Origin: a virus
Length of the DNA stretch: 64,000 nucleotides
Strand: one strand, 5' to 3'
Virus record (IMG/VR): IMGVR_UViG_3300022744_000027
Span: 1 to 64,000 of that record
Shown: one piece after another, positions 58,080 to 64,000 of the stretch
Numbering within the stretch: position 1 is the first letter of the stretch
Layout of the letters: every line of letters starts with the position of its first letter
The notes under the pieces: generated by a model
Told to the model about the DNA's origin: nothing
Database searches by the model: none
The model's input: only the letters and a program-made list of their open reading frames with translations
Made by a program: the position numbers and the translations under genes

Positions 58080-58553
58080 TCACCACCAGATGCGGCAAGG
58101 GGCAAACGGTATGTCGTCATCCATTGCCCCGAAGCCGCCGCCTGACGGAGCAGGAGCCTGACGCTGCTGCGGTGCCTGCTGACGCTGAGCCGGAGCAGCC
58201 GGCGCGCCAGCACCATCAGGCCGTGCCCCCAGCAGCTGGAAGTCTTGCCCACGCACCTCCGTGGTGGTCTTCTCGTTGCCGTCCTTGTCGGTGTACTTGC
58301 GCACCGAAAACTCGCCGTTGGCACGCATCTGGCTGCCCTTCTTGGCGTACTGACCAATCAGCTCGGCAGTCTTCCCAAAGAACGAGAACGGCACCCAGGT
58401 GGTCTGCTCCTTCATCTCGCCTGAGTTTTTGTCTTTCCACTTTTTGCCAACAGCCAGCGAGATGTTCACCGCGGCGTCGCCGTTGGGCATGTAGCGCACC
58501 TCGGGGTCGCGCCCGAGGCGGCCAATGACCACAACCATATTCAAATCAGCCAT
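58080..58553 (-). CDS. ssb: single-stranded DNA-binding protein
   Basis: 157 residues. OB-fold of bacterial type: V-I-G-R-L-G-R-D-P-E-V-R-Y, N-I-S-L-A-V, T-T-W-V-P-F-S-F-F-G-K-T-A-E near 52, G-S-Q-M-R-A-N-G-E. A Gln/Pro/Ala linker leads to D-D-D-I-P-F, but unlike most SSBs the tip is not terminal: A-P-C-R-I-W-W follows. This could change partner binding. Protects ssDNA at the phage fork. Confidence 0.9.
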   Translation of the reverse strand: MADLNMVVVIGRLGRDPEVRYMPNGDAAVNISLAVGKKWKDKNSGEMKEQTTWVPFSFFGKTAELIGQYAKKGSQMRANGEFSVRKYTDKDGNEKTTTEVRGQDFQLLGARPDGAGAPAAPAQRQQAPQQRQAPAPSGGGFGAMDDDIPFAPCRIWW

Positions 58554-58580
58554 AAAGAATACCCTTTCTATAACTCACGG

Positions 58581-60191
58581 TTAGAAGGCCCGTGATTTGC
58601 CTGAATTCTTGCGCTGGCGCGCGTTCCACAAATGAGCAGCCCAGCCCCGGGAGTATCCGCGCTGAGCCGCGATCTTCTCCAGCTCTTCCAACGTCTTCGC
58701 TCCTGCCACCTCAAATCGCTTCTGGTTCTTCAAAGCCGCCTCCATTTCCGGGGTAATCTCGGCAAGTTCGCCGTCCACGTGCTCGGGCCCCTTGCGGATG
58801 CGACCGGGGATGGCGTGCCCACAGTTGGGGCAGACATGCTCCTGGCCAGCGGGCCGGTCCTTGGGGTCGAAGACCGAGTAGCACTGGGGGCACTGCGTAA
58901 GGTCGATCTTGGTCTCTTCGTCCTTCTTCTTGCCCTTCTTCTTCTTGATGCCGTCCAAGTCCCACTCGCGCTCGGCGTCGGCGAAGCCGTGCTTCTGCCA
59001 GAGCCCGCAGTGGTCGATCACAAAGCACTTGCGACCCTTGGGGCCGGCATCAATTGCCGCGAAGCGCTGCTCCTTGGTGTCCAGCGGCATGCCGGGCGCG
59101 AAGATGGGGCGCAGGCCGCGCCCGATGGTCTGCAGGTAGGACGACAGGCTCATGGTCAGCCGAAGCAGGATGACGGCACCAATGGCTGGGCAGTCCACGC
59201 CCTCGACCAAGAGCATGGCGAAGGTGATCAGCTTCAGGCGGCCATCAGACAGCATCTTCAAAGCCCGGTCGCGTTCCTCGCTGGTGTTTTCGCCGGACAG
59301 CGCAATTGCTGGAATGCCGGCGGCGTTGAACTCGTCGGCCACGTGCCTGGCGTGCGCCACGTTGGTACACCACGCCACAGCGGGAACGCCGGGGCAGATT
59401 TTGTTGTATTCGGCGATGGCGCTGCCGGTGATGACGGGCTTGTCCATCACCTCGGCCATGGCGTCGGCGTCGTAGTCGCCGCCGATCTTCTTCACGCCCG
59501 ACAAGTCAATCTGCTGTTTCGAGGCGAACACGGCGGGTTTGACGAGGTAGCCTTGGTCGATCAGCTCCTTGATGCTGATACCCTGCACCATGGTGTCGAA
59601 GCTTCCACCGGCATGGCGCCCCAGACCCTTGCCGTCCAAGCGCACCGGGGAACCCGTCACACCCAGCACGCGAGCCTCTGGCCATGCCGCGAGCACGTCC
59701 ATGTAGGACTTGGCAGCGCTGAGGTGGCACTCGTCGATGACGATGAGGTCGAAGCCCACGCCCACCGCCTTCATTTTTTCGATGCGGCGCACCAGCGTCT
59801 GCACGCTGGCCACCTGCACCAGTCGGCGGGCGTTGGGCGTGAACCCGGCCATGATGATGCCGTGCTGCACACCGTTGTCGTCCAGCTTTCGGCTGGCCTG
59901 TTTGATGAGCTGGTCGCGGTGCGCCAGGATGAGCACGCGTGAGCCCTTCGCGGCTGCCGACTTGGCGATGTAGCTGAACACCACGGTCTTGCCGGCACCG
60001 GTTGCAGCCACCAGGAGCACGGCCTTGTGCCCGTTGCGGTACTCGATGCGGACCTTGTCCACGAAGTCATGCTGGTAGTCGCGCAGGCTAACGGTCGGCG
60101 CAGGCGCTGCAGGCCGAGCCACCGGTGTAGGTATTGGAGCTGCTGCATTGAGGGCTGCAGCCAATCGCCCGGGTTGAATGGAATCGTTCAT
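58581..60191 (-). CDS. SF2 helicase with zinc ribbon
   Basis: 536 residues. Q motif R-D-Y-Q-H-D-F near 38, Walker A A-A-T-G-A-G-K-T near 62, D-E-C-H near 152, T-G-S-P near 174, motif VI Q-T-I-G-R-G-L-R-P near 358. Then Lys-rich linker, zinc ribbon C-P-Q-C ... C-P-N-C near 425-455 and a helical end. DEAH-like helicases of this kind act in phage replication or recombination. Confidence 0.85.
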   Translation of the reverse strand: MNDSIQPGRLAAALNAAAPIPTPVARPAAPAPTVSLRDYQHDFVDKVRIEYRNGHKAVLLVAATGAGKTVVFSYIAKSAAAKGSRVLILAHRDQLIKQASRKLDDNGVQHGIIMAGFTPNARRLVQVASVQTLVRRIEKMKAVGVGFDLIVIDECHLSAAKSYMDVLAAWPEARVLGVTGSPVRLDGKGLGRHAGGSFDTMVQGISIKELIDQGYLVKPAVFASKQQIDLSGVKKIGGDYDADAMAEVMDKPVITGSAIAEYNKICPGVPAVAWCTNVAHARHVADEFNAAGIPAIALSGENTSEERDRALKMLSDGRLKLITFAMLLVEGVDCPAIGAVILLRLTMSLSSYLQTIGRGLRPIFAPGMPLDTKEQRFAAIDAGPKGRKCFVIDHCGLWQKHGFADAEREWDLDGIKKKKGKKKDEETKIDLTQCPQCYSVFDPKDRPAGQEHVCPNCGHAIPGRIRKGPEHVDGELAEITPEMEAALKNQKRFEVAGAKTLEELEKIAAQRGYSRGWAAHLWNARQRKNSGKSRAF

Positions 60192-60241
60192 GAAGTAAAG
60201 CGCGGCATCAGGAAAAGTCCGCGTTCAATAAGAGTGGAAGA

Positions 60242-60550
60242 TCAGGACGGCTGCTCAGCCCCATCAAGGACGACGACACGCATCCCCAGCTCGACGGCCA
60301 CCTTGTGCTCCAGGCGTGCACCGCGCGAGGCAGTCCAGCCCGGAAGCAAAGCGATGGTGTCGCAAGTCAGCAGCTGCGCCATGGCCATACGCATGTACGC
60401 CGCCCATGTGCCGCACTCAGGGGTTGGATTCTCGGCTGGGTTTTCGACGTGCAAACCATTTGCCCGAAGGCTTGCTGCGGCCTTGTGGAAAGCCGGGTAG
60501 TTAAAGTCGGGCAAATTTGACATCGGCCCAGCCAGATACGTGCGGTCCAT
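60242..60550 (-). CDS. DUF4406 (nucleoside deoxyribosyltransferase-like) protein
   Basis: 102 residues. Y-L-A-G-P-M-S-N-L-P-D-F-N-Y near 5, N-P-A-E near 37, Y-M-R-M near 52, L-P-G-W-T-A-S-R-G-A near 68 and E-L-G-M-R-V. The fold is that of nucleoside 2-deoxyribosyltransferases, related to TIR-like NAD enzymes; catalysis in phage copies is untested. First enzyme of the replication operon. Confidence 0.75.
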   Translation of the reverse strand: MDRTYLAGPMSNLPDFNYPAFHKAAASLRANGLHVENPAENPTPECGTWAAYMRMAMAQLLTCDTIALLPGWTASRGARLEHKVAVELGMRVVVLDGAEQPS

Positions 60551-60777
60551 CAGGCACCCGCAACGGCCGCAGCCTTCTCGGCCTCCAAGCGCGCCACCTC
60601 GGCCTCCAGCTCGTCAACCTTGCTGACAGACTGGGGCGCGCGATAGCGCCAGCGTTCGACCGTGGCGCGGGCGATGCCTGTTTTTTTGCAAATTTGCGTA
60701 AAATTGCTTCCCGCAGATTTTGCTCGGGACTCAATGGACGTTAGTCGATTCTGTAGCTCTTGAGAGAAAGTGGTCAT
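60550..60777 (-). CDS. Cro/CI-type HTH regulator with coiled-coil tail
   Basis: 75 residues. Helix-turn-helix at 26-45 (F-T-Q-I-C-K-K-T-G-I-A-R-A-T-V-E-R-W), then L-E-A-E-V-A-R-L-E-A-E-K coiled coil for dimerisation. First gene of the minus operon; a dyad in its upstream region (AACAT-N6-ATGTT) is a candidate operator for self-control. Confidence 0.7.
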   Translation of the reverse strand: MTTFSQELQNRLTSIESRAKSAGSNFTQICKKTGIARATVERWRYRAPQSVSKVDELEAEVARLEAEKAAAVAGA

Positions 60778-60800
60778 GGATAGCTCCGTAAAAGTTGCGA

Positions 60801-60825
60801 AGTGTACAACATTGTTGGATGTTAC
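60801..60825 (-). promoter_or_regulatory. promoter and candidate operator of the HTH-led operon
   Basis: Minus -10-like TACACT (60806-60801) preceded by TGTTG; inverted repeat AACAT-N6-ATGTT at 60808-60823 covers the place just upstream, so a bound dimer would block it. ACGGAG ribosome site follows. Confidence 0.45.
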
Positions 60826-60861
60826 TCGTAATTTTTACTGCAAACTCTTTGTATTGATAAG

Positions 60862-61533
60862 ATGTCTGACATGGACATCATTACACGACGAGACGCCAAA
60901 GCAGCTGGCTACAAAAGGTTCTTTACCGGAGTTCCGTGCCTGCGAGAGCACATAGAGGAGCGGCTCACAAGCAACGGGGCATGCCTCGCTTGCGTGCGTG
61001 AGTTACAGAACAAGCGGTACGCCAGCAATCCAGAGGCGGTCAGAGCTGCGCGGTACGCATGGATCACCGCGAACAAAGACAGGCACCTCAAGAACCATCG
61101 AGACGGGGCAAAAGCGCGGTATTGGGCCAACCCTGAAAAGCACCGCGCCAAATTGCGCGGACGCAGAGCCGAGAACCCAGAGAAGTGGCGAGCGCGCGAC
61201 AAAGAATACAGGTCCGACCCAATTCGAGGTCTTGCGCACACCGCCCGCGTGCTCACGGGTGGAGCCATGAGGCGCGCCGGATATGGCAAGACGACGAAAA
61301 CAGCAGCCCTTCTTGGGTGCTCGTTTGAGTTCTTGCTAACCCACATCGAGCGCCAGTTCCTGCGTGGCATGACGTGGGCCAACCGAAGCCTCTGGCACAT
61401 CGACCATATCTTGCCAATCGCATCAGCAAAGACCGAGGCCGAGGCCAAGAGCTTATGCCACTTCACAAACCTCCGCCCAATGTGGGCGCGAGACAACCAG
61501 TCGAAGAAAGACAAGATTACTCACCTGCTGTGA
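60862..61533 (+). CDS. HNH homing-type endonuclease
   Basis: 223 residues (ATG 60871 also possible). N-terminal D-A-K-A-A-G-Y-K-R-F-F-T-G-V-P-C and A-C-L-A-C-V form a zinc region; basic repeats N-P-E-A-V, N-P-E-K-H, N-P-E-K-W follow; HNH core near 185-220: W-H-I-D-H-I-L-P-I and F-T-N-L-R-P-M-W-A-R-D-N. It stands between two operons with its own direction, typical of a mobile endonuclease. Confidence 0.8.
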   Translation: MSDMDIITRRDAKAAGYKRFFTGVPCLREHIEERLTSNGACLACVRELQNKRYASNPEAVRAARYAWITANKDRHLKNHRDGAKARYWANPEKHRAKLRGRRAENPEKWRARDKEYRSDPIRGLAHTARVLTGGAMRRAGYGKTTKTAALLGCSFEFLLTHIERQFLRGMTWANRSLWHIDHILPIASAKTEAEAKSLCHFTNLRPMWARDNQSKKDKITHLL

Positions 61534-61572
61534 ATCAGAATTCTCAAGAATCATGCAACACGTCGGCTGCAT

Positions 61573-61597
61573 GCCGCAAAAATGTTTTAGAATAAAG
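61573..61597 (+). promoter_or_regulatory. early-type promoter before the exonuclease
   Basis: GCAAAAATGTTT-TAGAAT (61588-61593), weaker match (no TTGCRG, no GCATC). The leader of about 90 bases contains CCCG...CGGG-type hairpins; GAAAGGTG precedes the ATG at 61689. Confidence 0.45.
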
Positions 61598-61688
61598 CCG
61601 TGACGCAGCGGGAAAACCCGGTAATTTCAGGGTTTGTACGTTGCGGACTACTGACAGATTGTTTCAAAATTTTTGAGAAAGGTGATTC

Positions 61689-62558
61689 ATGACACAAGCA
61701 GCACAGCATCTCTACCCGGACGAGGATGGAGTCCTTCAGCCACACCCAGTCGGACTGGTAGAGTGCACCAACGACGAGTACCACCGGGGGCCAGGCATCA
61801 GTAAGAGCCACCTCGATGCCATCGCCAACGCGAGCCCGCGCCACTACTGGCACCGCTATTTGAATCCCGACCGCGAGCGCCAGGAGCCAACCGCCGCCAT
61901 GATCATGGGCACAGCGGTGCACTCCGCAGTATTGGAGCCCGACCTCTTCACCAAAGAGGTGATCGAGTCGCCGGACTTCGACCGCCGCACCAAGGTGGGC
62001 AAGGCCGAATACGAAGCCTTCCAACAGGCGAACAAGGGACGGATCGTCCTCGCCCCCGAAGACTTCGCCACCTGCCTAGCCATACGCGACGCGGTGCACA
62101 TGCACCCGGTGGCTGCGGGGCTGCTCCAAGGCGGACGCGCAGAGCAATCGTTCTACGCGGTGGACAAGGAAACCGGCGAGCTCATCAAGTGCCGCACCGA
62201 CTACATGCACGACAGCGGCGCGATGATTGTCGACCTAAAAACAACCGAGGACGCCAGCCCCAACGGGTTCGGCAAGTCGGCGGCGAACTTCCGGTACCCG
62301 ATTCAGACCGCCTGGTACAACGGCGTGCTGGATGCCGCATTCGGTGAGCACCCCGAGACGTGGGTGTTCCTCGCGGTCGAGAAGAAGCCACCCTACGCGG
62401 TCGGCATTTACTTCATGGAGCCCGACACACTGGCCCGCGCTGAGATCGCGGCGCGCCGGGACTTCCTGCGCATCGTCGAGCACCGCCGGTCGGGCGACTG
62501 GCCGGATTATGGTGCCACGCCCATGCCGCTGGCCCTGCCCGGCTGGAGCAAGCTGTAA
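61689..62558 (+). CDS. RecE-like PD-(D/E)XK exonuclease
   Basis: 289 residues. G-I-S-K-S-H-L-D-A-I near 36, G-T-A-V-H-S-A-V near 75, catalytic C-R-T-D near 160 and V-D-L-K-T-T near 180, then Q-T-A-W-Y near 200. Matches the DUF3799/exonuclease VIII group that makes 3' overhangs for annealing recombination. Followed by a Rad50-like ATPase and another gene, probably its recombination partners. Confidence 0.8.
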   Translation: MTQAAQHLYPDEDGVLQPHPVGLVECTNDEYHRGPGISKSHLDAIANASPRHYWHRYLNPDRERQEPTAAMIMGTAVHSAVLEPDLFTKEVIESPDFDRRTKVGKAEYEAFQQANKGRIVLAPEDFATCLAIRDAVHMHPVAAGLLQGGRAEQSFYAVDKETGELIKCRTDYMHDSGAMIVDLKTTEDASPNGFGKSAANFRYPIQTAWYNGVLDAAFGEHPETWVFLAVEKKPPYAVGIYFMEPDTLARAEIAARRDFLRIVEHRRSGDWPDYGATPMPLALPGWSKL

Positions 62559-62584
62559 TTATTCCACTCACAAACTGAACCACC

Positions 62585-63904
62585 ATGAAAATCTCCCACA
62601 TCAAAATCCAGAACATCCTCGGCATCGACCACCTCGAATTCAGCCCCGAGGGCTTCACGCAGATCACCGGGCCCAACGGTCAGGGCAAGACCAGCGTGCT
62701 CGAAGCCATCAAAGCCGCCACAGGGCAAGGCCATGATGCCACCCTGCTGCGCAAAGGCGCCGACAAGGGCGAGGTGGTGCTCGTCTTGGACGACGGCACC
62801 GAAATCCAGCAGCGCGTCACCGCCAGCCGCACGACCCGCGATGTGGTGCGCGACGGCAAGAAGGTCACGAAGCCGGGCGACGCCATCAAGGCGCTGACCG
62901 ACGCGCTGAGCGTGAACCCGGTCGAGTTCCTGACGGCGCGCCCCAAGGACCGCGTGCAGGTGCTGCTGGAGAGCATGCCCATCGAACTGGACGCTGCCAG
63001 GCTGTCCCAGGTCTCCGGCCTGCCCGTCACGCCCACTGCTGGCGCCCACGCACTGGCCATCATCGATCACGTGCGCCAGCAGGTCTACGAGGACCGCACT
63101 GGTACCAACCGGGCGGTGAAGGAGAAGGACGCGACCATCAACCAGCTGCGCATCGCCATGCCCGACGCGCCCGGCGGTGTCGAGGGGGACGAAGACAGCC
63201 TGCGAGCTCAGGTGCAGGCAGCCAAGGACACGATGCACGTCGAGCACCATCGTATCGACGCGAAGCTGACCGGTGTGCGCGCCGAGAGCGCAGCGCGCCT
63301 GCAGAAACTCAAGGACGACGCCCGCGCCAAGATCGACGCCATCAACGCCGAACTGTCTGCAGCCATCGAAGCCGAGCGCGCATCGCTGGCCGACATCGAA
63401 GCCAAGGCAGCCCGCGTGCGCCAAAAGGCAACCGACACGGCCACAGCCACCGCCCAGCCGCTGCAAGCCGCCGTGGCGGCCATCGCAGCCAACCGCGACG
63501 CGGCAGCCAAGCGCAAGGCCACCGCCGACACCATCGCCATGATGGGCACCGAGTTGGCCGACCTGCAGGCCGACGCGGCGCGCCAGACCAAGGCGCTGGA
63601 CGACATCGATGCCTACAAGGCCGAGCTGCTGGCCAACCTGCCCATCCACGACTTGGAGGTGATCGACGGCGAGGTCTACCGCAAGGGCGTGCCATTCGAC
63701 CGCCTGAACACCGCACAGCGCGTCGGCATTGCCTTCGAGATTGCCAAGCTGCGCGCAGGCGAACTGAAAGCGGTGTGCCTCGACGGATGCGAGCTGCTGG
63801 ACGAAGAACACCTGAAAGAACTGGAGCGAAATGCCGACGAAAGCGGCATCCAAGTCTTCATCACGCGGGTGACTGGAAAAGAATTTGCGGTAGAAACCAA
63901 GTAA
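62585..63904 (+). CDS. Rad50/SbcC-like ATPase
   Basis: 439 residues. Walker A G-P-N-G-Q-G-K-T-S near 30, coiled-coil arm about 175-355, signature-like L-N-T-A-Q-R-V-G near 375 and Walker B-like A-V-C-L-D-G-C-E-L-L-D-E near 400. The arm is short, so it is closer to RecF/phage gp46-like proteins than to full SMCs. Likely works with the exonuclease upstream. Confidence 0.75.
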   Translation: MKISHIKIQNILGIDHLEFSPEGFTQITGPNGQGKTSVLEAIKAATGQGHDATLLRKGADKGEVVLVLDDGTEIQQRVTASRTTRDVVRDGKKVTKPGDAIKALTDALSVNPVEFLTARPKDRVQVLLESMPIELDAARLSQVSGLPVTPTAGAHALAIIDHVRQQVYEDRTGTNRAVKEKDATINQLRIAMPDAPGGVEGDEDSLRAQVQAAKDTMHVEHHRIDAKLTGVRAESAARLQKLKDDARAKIDAINAELSAAIEAERASLADIEAKAARVRQKATDTATATAQPLQAAVAAIAANRDAAAKRKATADTIAMMGTELADLQADAARQTKALDDIDAYKAELLANLPIHDLEVIDGEVYRKGVPFDRLNTAQRVGIAFEIAKLRAGELKAVCLDGCELLDEEHLKELERNADESGIQVFITRVTGKEFAVETK

Positions 63905-63935
63905 TCGCGTGAATTTGCGTTAAAATTAGTGCGTC
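63885..63935 (+). promoter_or_regulatory. tandem early-type promoter elements
   Basis: First copy TTGCGG-TAGAAA (63885-63896) in the end of the ATPase gene; second TTGCGT-TAAAAT (63915-63926), four bases, GCGTC. A GCCCC-TC-GGGGGC-like hairpin follows in the leader. Confidence 0.55.
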
Positions 63936-63971
63936 ATAACCGCCCCTCGGGGGCTTCAACCCGGAGAAACC

Positions 63972-64000
63972 ATGAGTCAAGAACTTGTCACACAATCACA
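63972..64000 (+). CDS. start of next recombination gene (partial)
   Basis: Ten codons from ATG 63972, starting M-S-Q-E-L-V-T-Q-S, with CCGGAG before it. By position after a RecE-like exonuclease it may encode an annealing protein of RecT type, but too little is visible to tell. Confidence 0.5.

Noticed and set aside
60690-60704. Early-type sequence (TTGCG then TAAAAT) on the plus strand inside the HTH gene
   Set aside because: One base shorter than the family, lies in coding sequence and 150 bases before the next gene; left out.
1-64000. Integrase, attachment site, holin/endolysin
   Set aside because: No gene with such motifs seen in the window; lysis and lysogeny functions, if present, lie outside.

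Overview
This window is a tailed-phage genome segment. It carries a tail sheath, so the virion is contractile-tailed (myovirus-like). The DNA is GC-rich, and the gene families (dense short early genes with zinc ribbons, RdgC, a SNF2-type helicase among structural genes) suggest a betaproteobacterial host, probably Burkholderiales; that is inference, not demonstrated. No integrase, lysis cassette or tRNA gene is visible.

Layout. 1-5.7 kb: tail sheath (runs off the left edge), neck/connector proteins. 5.7-10.2 kb: free-standing endonuclease, major capsid protein, scaffold-like protein, prohead protease, two small proteins. 10.3-16.4 kb: a 1516-residue SNF2-type helicase, an AraC-type DNA-binding protein on the other strand, head morphogenesis protein. 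16.4-17.2 kb: a protein-free, highly folded stretch that looks like a large non-coding RNA unit. 17.2-25.9 kb: structural operon ending with the portal. 26.0-27.3 kb: plus-strand early cassette with dUTPase. 27.3-41.7 kb: large terminase with an extra ATPase domain, Nudix protein, giant kinase-like/ADP-ribosyltransferase protein, a Tad2-like (DUF2829) protein, ParB-methyltransferase, frameshifted HNH gene, small terminase. 41.8-45.2 kb: minus-strand set of small membrane, zinc-ribbon and HAD proteins. 45.3-46.4 kb: iteron-like repeats around one gene. 46.5-54.3 kb: long plus-strand train of tiny early genes, with a clamp-like protein and RdgC. 54.4-60.8 kb: minus-strand replication operon (HTH regulator, DUF4406, SF2 helicase, SSB, DUF3310, VRR-NUC nuclease, primase-helicase). 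60.9-64 kb: HNH endonuclease, RecE-like exonuclease, Rad50-like ATPase and the start of a further gene.

The strongest unexplained structure is regulatory. Late-type transcription units begin with a shared element, core GTCGTGAY or GGCGTGAC followed by a -10-like A-N3-T. In eight of twelve cases the 7-base core lies exactly 15 bases before the start codon. That geometry puts the expected transcription start on the start codon itself, predicting leaderless late mRNAs; several copies sit directly behind a hairpin terminator. A second family (TTGCRG-TARAAT-N4-GCATC) marks early-type units. I see no canonical -35 box in either.

Functionally, capsid, packaging and probable virion-cargo genes are driven by the late-type element, while replication, recombination and host-takeover genes use the early-type element or divergent starts. 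Several proteins touch NAD or ADP-ribose chemistry (ADP-ribosyltransferase, Nudix, Tad2-like, DUF4406), pointing to counter-defence or host reprogramming.
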